The position numbers were made by a program, and so were the translations under genes. From assembly GCA_022833215.1 (NCBI GenBank), contig JAIPUZ010000081.1, positions 1-43,387 on the forward strand: 43,387 bases of DNA. Reading direction: 5' to 3'. Below are positions 25,504 through 34,200 of this stretch, in pieces (position 1 is the first letter of the stretch; each line of letters begins with the position of its first letter). The notes below the pieces were generated by a model. It did not search any database. It worked only from the letters and a program-made list of their open reading frames with translations, and was not told where the DNA came from. The stretch is from Mesorhizobium sp. GTDB lineage: Bacteria; Pseudomonadota; Alphaproteobacteria; Rhizobiales; Rhizobiaceae.

Positions 25504-25970
25504 TTCGCTCTCCGCACCGGCGCCACAATCCCGGCCTCCAGGGGCGCAATGCGCGCCAGCAGGTCGTTCCGGTTGGCGGCGATCTCGTCCAAAGTGAGAT
25601 CGTCAAGCTCCGCCATGAAGGCACGGGTCGCTTCCTGAAGGGCACGGGACAGGCGGCATATGCCGATCAGGGGGCAGGTGTTCCGGTCAGGGTTGAAGGA
25701 TTCCACCAGGTCGAGCGGCCCCTCCGTGAGCCGGACCACATCACCGATCACGATCTCCTCGGCGGGCCGGGCAAGGGTGAAGCCGCCGCCGCGGCCCCGG
25801 ATCGTCCGAAGGTAACCGGCCCGCCCCAACTCGTGCACGATCTTGACGATGTGCGGCCGGGCCAGACCGTGCACCCGCACGACATCGTCAACACGCACGC
25901 GGTCCGGCGCCTTGAGGGCGACAAGCTGAAGAGTTCGCAGGGCGTAGTTGGTGTAGGCCGTGAGCTTCAT
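25500..25970 (-). CDS. Rrf2 family transcriptional regulator, NsrR-like with two cysteines
   Basis: A 156-residue protein: MKLTAYTNYALRTLQLVAL, the winged helix ARPHIVKIVHELGRAGYLRTIRGRGGGFTLARP and the dimer/cluster region NTCPLIGICRLSRAL. Only Cys99 and Cys105 are present; the third cysteine common in NsrR (usually in a VECF-type context) is Ser91 here. Known relatives sense nitric oxide or iron-sulfur status with a cluster, so a two-cysteine form may bind a cluster differently or sense thiols. It heads a two-gene unit with the Crp/Fnr gene and is divergent from the peroxiredoxin gene across the second operator. Confidence 0.9.
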   Translation of the reverse strand: MKLTAYTNYALRTLQLVALKAPDRVRVDDVVRVHGLARPHIVKIVHELGRAGYLRTIRGRGGGFTLARPAEEIVIGDVVRLTEGPLDLVESFNPDRNTCPLIGICRLSRALQEATRAFMAELDDLTLDEIAANRNDLLARIAPLEAGIVAPVRRAK

Positions 25971-26021
25971 GAGCTTCGGGATAGTATTGTTCCATTTTCA
26001 GTACAACTTTTTTCGAATTGA

Positions 26022-26034
26022 GTGACTTTGTCAC
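26022..26034. promoter_or_regulatory. palindromic operator GTGACTTTGTCAC between rrf2 and peroxiredoxin genes
   Basis: A perfect 13-bp palindrome with the same GTGAC/GTCAC arms as the site at 24770-24782, followed by an extra GTCAC half-site (26036-26040). It lies 52 nt upstream of the Rrf2 start and 71 nt upstream of the peroxiredoxin ATG, so it may act on both divergent promoters. Confidence 0.7.
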
Positions 26035-26104
26035 TGTCACGACCCGGCGACAGGCCATATCTGGGGGCGCGAACCATGACAGTTTCCTAAGGAGGACAGG
26101 TCGA

Positions 26105-26737
26105 ATGAGTCTGCACATCGGCGATATCGCCCCCGATTTCGAAGCCGACACCACCAAGGGCCAAATCCGGTTCCACGACTGGGCCGGCGATTCCTGGGTG
26201 TTCCTCTTCAGCCATCCGGCCGATTTCACGCCCGTCTGCACCACCGAGATGGGCCGCACCGCGCAACTGGCCGAGGCGTTTGCCAAGCGCAACGTCAAGC
26301 CGCTGGGGCTGTCGACCGACACGGTCGAGGAGCACGTGAAATGGATCGAGGACGTCAACGACACCCAGAACACGGTGCTCGACTTCCCCATCGTCGCCGA
26401 CCCGGAGCTGAAGGTGGCGAAGCTCTACGACATGATCCACCCGGGCGAAAGCACGACCGAGGCGGTGCGCACGGTCTTCATCATCGACCCGGACAAGAAG
26501 ATCCGCCTGACCATGACCTATCCGATGAGCGTCGGGCGCAACTTTGACGAGATCCTGCGGGTGATCGACGCACTTCAAACGGCGGATGCCAACAAGGTGG
26601 CGCTTCCCGCCGACTGGCGTCCGGGTGGCGAGGCGATCATCCCGCCCTCGATCCCGAACGAGAAGGCGAAGGATCTGTTCCCGCAGGGCTGGGAGGAAGT
26701 GCGACCCTACCTGCGCAAGGTCAAGCTGAGCGCATAG
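26105..26737 (+). CDS. 1-Cys peroxiredoxin (Prx6 type)
   Basis: A 210-residue thiol peroxidase. HPADFTPVCTTEMG holds the peroxidatic Cys45, the only cysteine in the protein, so it is a true 1-Cys enzyme that must be recycled by an external thiol. The C-terminal domain with GGEAIIPPSIPNEKAKDLFPQGW is typical of Prx6. ATG 26105 follows AAGGAGGACAGG; an in-frame ATG at 26018 would translate the operator and was rejected. It removes H2O2 or organic peroxides and, given its neighbours, could also handle persulfide-related oxidants (inference). Confidence 0.93.
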   Translation: MSLHIGDIAPDFEADTTKGQIRFHDWAGDSWVFLFSHPADFTPVCTTEMGRTAQLAEAFAKRNVKPLGLSTDTVEEHVKWIEDVNDTQNTVLDFPIVADPELKVAKLYDMIHPGESTTEAVRTVFIIDPDKKIRLTMTYPMSVGRNFDEILRVIDALQTADANKVALPADWRPGGEAIIPPSIPNEKAKDLFPQGWEEVRPYLRKVKLSA

Positions 26738-26810
26738 CCATGCGAACGTCCGGTCGGCGGTTCCGGCCGCCGCCCGGATCGGATGATGACACGCTGAATG
26801 GCACACGACG

Positions 26811-27080
26811 ATGTCGGTCTCGGAAACCCTTCCCGATCAACCTCCCAATGCCCGTTCGGACTGGCGTTGGCATCTTGGCGTCGTCGCCTTCGGCGTGGCC
26901 TGGTGGGTGGTCTACCACCAGCTGATCCCATTTTCGGAATGGATCACGTCGCTGGTCCCGGTGGATCGCCACAGCCACACCGGCGAAGCGATCGCCTTTT
27001 CTCGCCCGATCTGCTCGCATGCGCGGTCAGCCGGAGGCTTGGCGCGGACCCCGTCGCGGACAGTGTCTGGGCTTGGCTGA
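26811..27080 (+). pseudogene. truncated permease (COG0701/DUF318-like), N-terminal end only
   Basis: The ORF starts MSVSETLPDQPPNARSDWRW, then one membrane segment GVVAFGVAWWVVYHQLIPF and VDRHSHTGEAIAF, which matches the beginning of a ~350-residue multi-spanning permease of the COG0701 group. After codon 63 (~27000) similarity ends and the frame runs into unrelated sequence until TGA at 27078-27080. In another frame 27001-27181 shows codon use typical of a real gene end (SPDLLACAVSRRLGADPVAD... to RPDWPSRNFKE, stop 27179-27181), which I do not recognise. So a deletion seems to have fused two broken genes. Confidence 0.6.
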
Positions 27081-27184
27081 ACGGGCAGGTGCGGTGCGGC
27101 GCGAAGCACTTCGATTTCGCAAGGATCGGGCCGACGACCGGAATCCGCCCGGACTGGCCATCTCGGAATTTCAAGGAGTGAACA

Positions 27185-28594
27185 ATGCTGGATGGACTGA
27201 CTGCCGAGACGCTGGCGCGATTGCAATTCGCGTTCACGGTCTCGTTTCACATCATCTTCCCGGCCTTCTCGATCGGGCTGGCGAGCTATCTCGCGGTGCT
27301 GAACGCTCTATGGCTGAAAACCCGGGATGAGACCTATCTCAACCTGTTCAACTACTGGAAGAAGATCTTCGCCGTCGCCTTCGGCATGGGTGTGGTCTCG
27401 GGCATCGTGATGTCCTACCAGTTCGGCACCAACTGGTCGGTGTTTTCCGACAAGGCCGGGCCGATCGTCGGGCCGCTCATGGCTTATGAGGTGCTGTCGG
27501 CCTTCTTCCTCGAGGCGGGCTTTCTGGGCATCATGCTGTTCGGCCGCGAGCGTGTCGGCGAGGGCCTGCACATGTTCGCGACTGCGATGGTGGCGGTCGG
27601 CACGCTGATGTCGGCCACCTGGATCCTGGCGGTGAACAGCTGGATGCAGACACCGCAGGGCTATGCCCTGGCCGAGAACGGCCAGTTCGTGCCCGAGGAC
27701 TGGCTGGCGATCATCTTCAACCCGTCCTTCCCCTATAGGCTGGTGCATATGGTGCTGGCGGCCTACCTGACCGTGGCCTTCGTCGTGGCCGCCGTCAGTG
27801 CCTTGCACCTCTTGCGGGATCGGACCGACAAGGAGTCGCGCAAGGCCTTTTCAATGGCCATGTGGATGGCGCTGCTGGTCACGCCGATCCAGATCGTGGC
27901 GGGCGACATGCACGGGATCAACACGCTGGAGCATCAGCCGGTGAAGGTCGCCGCGATGGAGGGCCATTTCGACAGCCACGGCGACAACCAGCCGCTGGCC
28001 CTGTTCGGCATACCGAACGAGCAGGAGGGCCGGCTGGACTACGCCATCGAGGTTCCCTATCTCGGCTCGCTCATCCTGACGCACACCCTGCACGAGCAGA
28101 TCGCGGGCCTGAATGAGTTTCCAAAGGACGAATGGCCGCCGGTGGCGATCGTCTTCTTCAGCTTCCGGATCATGGTGGCCATCGGTTTTGCGATGCTGGG
28201 TCTGGGGCTATGGGGGGCCTGGGCGCGGTGGCGCGGCAAGCTCTATGATGCGCCGTGGCTGCATCGCGCGGCCGTCCTGATGGGTCCTGCCGGCTTCATC
28301 GCGGTTCTCGCGGGCTGGATCACGACCGAGGTTGGGCGCCAGCCCTACACCGTCTATGGCCTGCTGCGCACGGCTGACAGCCTCGCGCCGGTGGATGCGC
28401 CGGCGGTGGCGGCCTCGCTCATGGCCTTCGTGGTCGTCTACTTCTTCATCTTCGGCGCCGGGACCTTCTACATCCTGCGCATGATGAACAAGCGGCCTGC
28501 AACGCCGAGGCTCGGCCTGCGCGACGGCCCGATCCGGACGGCCGGCATTACGCCAGCGCCGCAGGTCGAGCCCGACTTCATCCCCGGTGAATGA
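27185..28594 (+). CDS. cydA: cytochrome bd-type quinol oxidase subunit I (cyanide-insensitive type)
   Basis: A 469-residue integral membrane protein with ~9 transmembrane segments. FTVSFHIIFPAFSIG contains the haem-ligand His22; AYEVLSAFFLEAGFLGIMLFG carries the conserved acidic pair of the proton path; GRQPYTVYGLLRTADS is the C-terminal signature. The region between helices 6 and 7 is short (short Q loop), as in CioA of Pseudomonas. The complex oxidises ubiquinol and reduces O2 without haem-copper chemistry, so it resists cyanide and sulfide. Followed 12 nt later by cydB. Next to SQR/persulfide genes it would let quinol made from sulfide be re-oxidised in the presence of H2S. Confidence 0.95.
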   Translation: MLDGLTAETLARLQFAFTVSFHIIFPAFSIGLASYLAVLNALWLKTRDETYLNLFNYWKKIFAVAFGMGVVSGIVMSYQFGTNWSVFSDKAGPIVGPLMAYEVLSAFFLEAGFLGIMLFGRERVGEGLHMFATAMVAVGTLMSATWILAVNSWMQTPQGYALAENGQFVPEDWLAIIFNPSFPYRLVHMVLAAYLTVAFVVAAVSALHLLRDRTDKESRKAFSMAMWMALLVTPIQIVAGDMHGINTLEHQPVKVAAMEGHFDSHGDNQPLALFGIPNEQEGRLDYAIEVPYLGSLILTHTLHEQIAGLNEFPKDEWPPVAIVFFSFRIMVAIGFAMLGLGLWGAWARWRGKLYDAPWLHRAAVLMGPAGFIAVLAGWITTEVGRQPYTVYGLLRTADSLAPVDAPAVAASLMAFVVVYFFIFGAGTFYILRMMNKRPATPRLGLRDGPIRTAGITPAPQVEPDFIPGE

Positions 28595-28606
28595 GGAGAG
28601 ACAGCA

Positions 28607-29611
28607 ATGCTCTTCGATCTTGCCTTCATCTGGGCCGGTCTCATCGCCTTCGCGGTGTTGGTCTATGTCATCCTCGACGGCTTCGACCTGGGGATCGGGA
28701 TCCTGTTCCCGTTCGGGCGGTCCGAGAAGGAACGCGACCTGATGATGAACTCGGTCGCGCCCGTGTGGGACGGCAACGAAACCTGGCTCATCCTGGGGGG
28801 AGGCGGTTTGTTCGCCGTCTTCCCGCTGGCCTATGCCGTGGTCATGCCGGCGCTTTACATGCCGATCATCCTGATGCTGCTGGCGCTGATCTTCCGGGGC
28901 GTGTCCTTCGAATACCGCTGGCGGACGAGACGCTGGAAAGGTGTCTGGGACATGGCCTTCTTCGGCGGGTCCTTCGTCGCCGCGTTCTGTCAGGGCATCG
29001 CCCTCGGCGCCCTGGTTCAGGGCATCGAGGTCGAAGGTCGCGCCTATGCAGGCGGCTGGTTCGACTGGCTGACGCCTTTCTCGGTGCTGACCGGCTTCGC
29101 AGTCGCGGTCGGCTACGCGCTGCTCGGTGCGACCTGGCTGGTCCTGAAGACCGAGGGAGAGCTTCACATCCGGATGCGTCGCTTCGCCTGGTATCTGGGC
29201 GCCGCAACGCTCGGCCTGATCGGATTGGTCAGCCTCATCACGCCATTTCTCGAGCCGGTCTACTTCGAGCGCTGGTTCAACCTGCCCGGCAGCCTGTGGT
29301 CGATGGTCGTGCCGCTGCTGATGCTTGGCCTTGCCTGGTCGTTCTTCACCGGACTTAACGACGGCAAGGATCTGCAGCCGTTCCTATCGGCACTGGGCTT
29401 CTTCATCGTCAGCTTCATCGGGATCGGCATCAGCTTCTACCCGATGATGGTTCCGCCGTCGCTGACGATCTGGGAGGCGGCGGCGCCGGACGCGAGCCTT
29501 GCCTTCGCGCTGGTCGGAGCCGTGATCCTGGTGCCGATCATCCTGGCCTATACCGCCTACGCCTACTGGGTGTTCCGCGGAAAGCTGGACCCGTCGGAGG
29601 GGTATCATTGA
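28607..29611 (+). CDS. cydB: cytochrome bd-type quinol oxidase subunit II
   Basis: A 334-residue membrane protein with ~8 transmembrane segments; N-terminal FAVLVYVILDGFDLGIGILFP and the WDGNETWLILGGGGLFAVFPLAY motif are diagnostic of CydB/CioB. It forms the heterodimer with CydA in the inner membrane. The stop overlaps the ATG of a tiny DUF2474-like ORF (TGATG), so the three genes are translationally coupled. Confidence 0.95.
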   Translation: MLFDLAFIWAGLIAFAVLVYVILDGFDLGIGILFPFGRSEKERDLMMNSVAPVWDGNETWLILGGGGLFAVFPLAYAVVMPALYMPIILMLLALIFRGVSFEYRWRTRRWKGVWDMAFFGGSFVAAFCQGIALGALVQGIEVEGRAYAGGWFDWLTPFSVLTGFAVAVGYALLGATWLVLKTEGELHIRMRRFAWYLGAATLGLIGLVSLITPFLEPVYFERWFNLPGSLWSMVVPLLMLGLAWSFFTGLNDGKDLQPFLSALGFFIVSFIGIGISFYPMMVPPSLTIWEAAAPDASLAFALVGAVILVPIILAYTAYAYWVFRGKLDPSEGYH

Positions 29612-29721
29612 TGACCCGGTCCCCGATTTGGAAACCCCTCGTCTGGTTCGCCCTGATCTACGGGGCGAGCCTTGCCGCGCTGGGAGTCGTGGCCCTGGCA
29701 ATCCGCGCCGTGATCGGGTGA
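29611..29721 (+). CDS. DUF2474-like small membrane subunit of the bd oxidase (CydX-like role)
   Basis: 36 residues: MTRSPIWKPLVWFALIYGAS... followed by a single transmembrane helix ending LAIRAVIG. The W-K-P...W-F...Y-G-A-S pattern is that of DUF2474 peptides encoded after cioAB. The ATG overlaps the cydB stop. Such peptides stabilise the oxidase. It is the last gene before the prophage. Confidence 0.8.
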   Translation: MTRSPIWKPLVWFALIYGASLAALGVVALAIRAVIG

Positions 29722-29749
29722 TGCGCCGGCGCTGCTGGGTCTCGAACAC

Positions 29750-29806
29750 TCACTCTGCCTCCTTCGGCATCTGGACAAAGTCATGCTCGGATCCTTGAGG
29801 TGTCAT
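29750..29806 (-). CDS. possible tiny phage peptide at the end of the late operon
   Basis: 18 codons, MTPQGSEHDFVQMPKEAE, with GAGG 6 nt upstream of the ATG. It is the last opening on the minus strand before the convergent cyd genes. Too short to judge by codon use; listed because it has a ribosome site and follows another small ORF by 7 nt. Confidence 0.25.
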   Translation of the reverse strand: MTPQGSEHDFVQMPKEAE

Positions 29807-29813
29807 GGCGGCC

Positions 29814-29972
29814 TCAGTCTGTCGGGGTGAACGCGGAGGCATAGATCGCAATGTGCCCGGCGCCGCCGGCGAAGCCGCCGTTGGCGGTTAGGACAGTGGG
29901 CATATGGGCCCACAAAGCTCCGGGCCAAATGATGACGAGGTTGGAGGCGGCTGCAGTGCATCGGATAATCAG
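29814..29972 (-). CDS. possible small phage ORF without a normal start codon
   Basis: An open frame with phage-like codon use reads TLIIRCTAAASNLVIIWPG..., HMPTVLTANGGFAGGAG and ends AFTPTD. AGGAG of the upstream overlap lies 3 nt before a CTG (29970-29972) and 6 nt before an ATT; no ATG, GTG or TTG is available until the internal ATG of MPTVL, which would give only 29 residues. Either a rare start codon or a start lost by mutation. Confidence 0.35.
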   Translation of the reverse strand: MIIRCTAAASNLVIIWPGALWAHMPTVLTANGGFAGGAGHIAIYASAFTPTD

Positions 29973-29978
29973 TGTCTC

Positions 29979-30167
29979 CTAGGCGAAGGTAAGACCGATC
30001 ACGGCGCCGTTCACCGAAAGTAGAGTGGCAACGATGCTCAGTTCGACGAGCTCGAGCGCGGATAGATACCGAAGCCGAGAAACCCGACTTCCGGCGCGGC
30101 CCTCGAACGCCGCTGGATGTTGGTTCGTCCGGCGGACGAACCTGTCCTCCGGGCGTTTCGGTGCCAA
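29979..30167 (-). CDS. small phage protein with C-terminal membrane segment
   Basis: 62 residues from a TTG start (30165-30167) preceded by GGGAGG at a 6-nt distance and only 12 nt after the DUF2793 stop. The N-terminal half is basic (KRPEDRFVRRTNQ); the C-terminal half ELVELSIVATLLSVNGAVIG is hydrophobic, one membrane helix. No family recognised. Could be a small membrane or lysis accessory protein; the coding call rests on spacing and ribosome site. Confidence 0.5.
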   Translation of the reverse strand: MAPKRPEDRFVRRTNQHPAAFEGRAGSRVSRLRYLSALELVELSIVATLLSVNGAVIGLTFA

Positions 30168-30179
30168 GGCGTGCCTCCC

Positions 30180-31256
30180 TCAGCCGATCTTCGTGCCCCA
30201 GAAGGACGTATGGTCGGCGGCGAAATACCCGTCAGCCACACGAAAGGTGCCCTGAAGTTCCACCGTGTCGCCCGGAGCAAGCAGCACCATGGTCTGTAGC
30301 CAGAGCGTCGTCGCCTCGGAGGCGTGCGCGCCGGATATCTCGCCGAATGATCCTCGGATTTCCGTCGAGCCGTTCAGCACCAGCCGCCCGCGCATGCGCG
30401 CCGTGGTGCTGGAATTGACCTTGTAGAGCAGCGTGGCGCCGAAGAGGTAGGTGCCGGCAACCGGTGCGACGAAGCGATTGTTGCCGGCATCGAATGCGCC
30501 CTGATCGTTATAGTCGGTGTTGTTGATGCCGATCTTCGTCCAGGTGTCGACAGCGACATAATTGTCGTAGTTCGTATACGCCTTGAAGCGCGGCAGCCGA
30601 GGCTGATCGACGATCCCGCTCGTGTTGTCGACAATGAAACCGTCGAAGAAGGCGCTGCCGTCAGCGGACACAGCGAGCCGGAACAGGTCCGACCCGAAGA
30701 GGCCGACGAGCGCTTTGGTGACATAGCCAGTCTGGAAGACATAGCCGAGGTCGCCGCCGGCAGCTTCCTTGTTCATCGTATAGAAGAGATCTCCGGTCCC
30801 ACCCTCGCCAGCGGTCTTCGCAGTCCAGAGCGCGGCATTGAGCTTGGCCGAGAACGGATTGGCCGCATTGGCGGTCGTTCCGATACCGAGCAGCGCCATG
30901 TTCTGCAACTCGCCGGGCGTCGTGCCGACCCAGACGGAGCCGTCGTAGACCAGCAGCAACCCTTCGTCCTCCACCCACGCCCGCCAGCCGGTTCGCGGCG
31001 GAAGGCGAAGCCAGGCACCGTCGGTCCAGAGCGCGACGTTCAGATCCCAGCCCGCCCACGCCGCGGTGGCGCCAGAGCCGACGATGTAGCGGTCGCCGTC
31101 GGTGGGGCTGCCGGGCGGCGCCGTCAGATCCCGATCGAGGACGGAGAGCTGGACGAGTCCGTCGAGCAGCCGCAGCGCCTCGTTGTGGGTGACATGCTTC
31201 TGTGCCTGCGCCGCCAGGATGTAGGGCAGAAGCAGATGGGTGGTGGCATCGGACAT
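30180..31256 (-). CDS. DUF2793 tail protein with C1q-like C-terminal domain
   Basis: 358 residues. The N terminus, HLLLPYILAAQAQKHVTHNEALRLLDGL, with PGSPTDGDRYIVG, is the DUF2793 domain found in tail/fibre proteins of alphaproteobacterial phages and GTAs. The last ~130 residues differ: FVAPVAGTYLFGATLLYKV and the final VELQGTFRVADGYF...SFWGTKIG have the strand pattern and Gly-x-Tyr-x-Phe motif of the C1q/TNF jelly roll, which in viruses forms trimeric receptor-binding tips. It lies 8 nt downstream of the megatron gene at the distal end of the tail operon, as expected for a receptor-binding fibre. Confidence 0.85.
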   Translation of the reverse strand: MSDATTHLLLPYILAAQAQKHVTHNEALRLLDGLVQLSVLDRDLTAPPGSPTDGDRYIVGSGATAAWAGWDLNVALWTDGAWLRLPPRTGWRAWVEDEGLLLVYDGSVWVGTTPGELQNMALLGIGTTANAANPFSAKLNAALWTAKTAGEGGTGDLFYTMNKEAAGGDLGYVFQTGYVTKALVGLFGSDLFRLAVSADGSAFFDGFIVDNTSGIVDQPRLPRFKAYTNYDNYVAVDTWTKIGINNTDYNDQGAFDAGNNRFVAPVAGTYLFGATLLYKVNSSTTARMRGRLVLNGSTEIRGSFGEISGAHASEATTLWLQTMVLLAPGDTVELQGTFRVADGYFAADHTSFWGTKIG

Positions 31257-31264
31257 GGGCGTTC

Positions 31265-34200
31265 TCAGAATGTCAGTGTGACGGTCTTGGGCATGCCCCG
31301 CCCGATCAGGGCGGAGAGCTGGAAGATGCGGACGGTCAGCGTGTCGCCAGACCCGAGCGGCGCGCCCCAGTCTGCGGACTGCTGGGCGGCGGTGTAGACC
31401 ACGCTGGTGCTGGCGGCGACCAAGGTTCGCTTGACGGCCGGGCCGTCGAGGATCTCGACCTCATAGGCTTCGACCTCCTCGGCGAGCGGCACCTCGCCGG
31501 CGCCCCAGTTGTCGGCCGAGAGGGATCGCGAACGGCGCGTCCAGTGGATCGTGAGATCGCCCGGCGTCTGGGGCTTTCGCCATGGCTGCTCGACATGAGC
31601 GACCGAGAACGGCCGGAGCCCCACGCCCTCGGGCGTGAAGCTCGTGGCAACATAGGTCTCATCGCTGACCGGTCGGCTTGCCGGGCCGATGCGCCAGTTC
31701 CAGGGAAGCCCGAGATCGGCTTCGGCGATCGGCAGCGATGCGAGGCTCTCGTCCAGCACCACCACCCGCGCGCCAGCGGGCGCCGGATTGCCCATGGCGC
31801 CTTCCGTTCCGCGCTGCCCGCGCAAGAGTCGGGTCAGACGATACTGGCCGGGCGCTAGCAACTCGGCCGCACCCGCCTGCACGATTTCCCAGATGCCTGG
31901 TGCGCTCTCGACGGCGAGTGCATTGGCGCCGCCGAACAGCGCCAGATCGGTGACGCTCTCCAGCGTGCCCGAAAGCAGGTCTACCACCAGCACGTTGCCG
32001 AGATCGAAGCGTGAGGTCGGTCCCGGCCAGAAATCCGAAACCAGGACGCCGATCCGTGCCCGACCGCCGAAGGTGGTCAGCAGTTCGAAGCCATCGGACG
32101 AGCCGCTGCGGAACACCGCCATCTCGCCGGGCCATGGAACGGCATGGGCTGCGACGAAGGGACGATGCGCAGGCTGATCCTCACTCAGTTGCGGCAGGTC
32201 CATCAATATCGCGTCGGGCGCTCCGAACACGACCGGGCGCGTCAGCGAGGCGGCACGCGGATCGCCCGGCGGCAGATCGTAGGTCGCGCGGTCCTGGCGG
32301 ATCGCCTCCACTCTGCGCGCCTCGGCATCTGCGACGGAGACGAGACGGAACTCGATCTCCCGCCCGTCATGGGCGAGCCGGATCACGTCGGCGGGATCGA
32401 GAGCCAGCCGCGAGGGTGGAAGGCGGAAGGCTGCGCTTTCGCGCCCGGTCCAGGCCTCGAGTAGCGCACGACGGCAGCGGCGTTCCGCCTCTTCGGGCGG
32501 CACCGCCATCGGAAAGCTCTCCGATGTGATCCGCGTCGTGTCGACCGTGATGCGCTGCGCCTCGACTAGCGCGGTGTCGTAATCCTCGTCGGCGCGGGCG
32601 ATCTGCCACTTCAGCGCCTGCGGCAGCTCGGTTTCCTGGCTGCGGATCAGTTCTAGCACGTCACCCTCGCGGGTAGCTACGAGGTGATCGGGGTCGATGG
32701 TCAAGACCGACGCCCGGCCACGCATCACGAAACGAATGATCCCTTCGGTCTCCACGGCGTCGAAACCAAAATGCCGCGACAGCGTGGTGATGGAGGCGCG
32801 TGGGCTTTCCAGTGCGCCGATGACATATCCCTCGACCGCGCCCCAGAGCCCGGAGACATCAATCCGATCCTCGGGCATGCCTGCCCGCAGGCAGAGGTGC
32901 CGCACGAGGGCGGCCAGCGAGACCGCGCCAAGGCGTCCGGTCAGCCAGTGGCCGAGCCGCCAGTTCGGACCGTCGGTCCAGACGCCGGTCAGTTCCGGGA
33001 AGAACGGATAGGGCCGTGCATCCCAGGTCCAGGCGGCGCATTCCGGGACATGAACCATCCGGTCGCCATAGACTGAGGACACCGGATTGTTCGCAGCCTC
33101 GCCCCACCAGAGATAGCTCGCCTCGAGATAGGCGCGCTGGATCGCATCGTCGCGCCAGCCCCGCGAGAAATGTGGCGTGAAGCTCTCGGAGGACTTCGGA
33201 TCGAAGAAGACGTTGGGCTGGTTGGTGCCACGATCGATGGCGGGGCAGCCGAGTTCGGTGAACCGGATCGGCTTCGACTGCGGGACCCATGCCGTCGGCG
33301 TCGCGCTCTCCACCCCGCCCGGGCGGTTGTAATGCTGGTTCGACCACCAGGCGCGCAGATCCTTGTAGCGGAAGACCCACGGCTTTCCCACTGCACCATC
33401 GGTGATCGGCGTTCGCACCTGAGCCGACCGATCGGCGGCGCTGGCGTAGAACCAGTCGAAGCCTTCGCCACCCGCGATGTTCGCCTGCAGATACGCCCGA
33501 TCGTAGATCGCGGGCCAGCTATCGGCGGCGTCGAGATGGTCGAACCCGTCCCGCCAGTCCGACAGCGGCATGTAGTTGTCGATCCCGACGAAATCGATCT
33601 CCGGATCGGCCCAGAGCGGATCGAGGTGGAAGAACACGTCGCCGCTGCCATCGCTCGGCTGGTGCCCGAAATATTCCGACCAGTCGGCAGCGTAGCCAAT
33701 CTTCGTTCCAGTGCCCAGAATGGACCGGACATCAGCTGCCAGATCCCGATAGGCCTGCACGGCCGGATAGGTGGATACGCCCGAGCGGATGGTGGTGAGC
33801 CCCGGCATTTCCGAGCCGATCAGGAAGGCGTCCACACCGCCTGCGGCGGCGCAGAGATGGGCATAGTGCAGCACCATCCGCCGCAGGCCCCAATCGCCCG
33901 ATGGGCCGGTCCAGACGACCGATTGGCCCGAGACGCTGAAATTCGCTGGCGTCGCCGTACCGAAAAGCGCCGAAACCTGTGCCGCGCCGGCGGCGGTCTT
34001 GTCGACCGATCCCACATAATCCGCTGCGGGGGAACAGGTGATCCGCCCCCGCCAGGGGAATGCGGGCTGGCCGGTCTCGGCAGCATTGTCGGAATACGGG
34101 TTCGGCAGCGCGTTGCCGGGCGGCACGTCCATGAGAATGAACGGATAGAAGGTGACGCGCAGCCCGCGCGCCTTCATCTCCCGGATGGCCTGCACGACGG

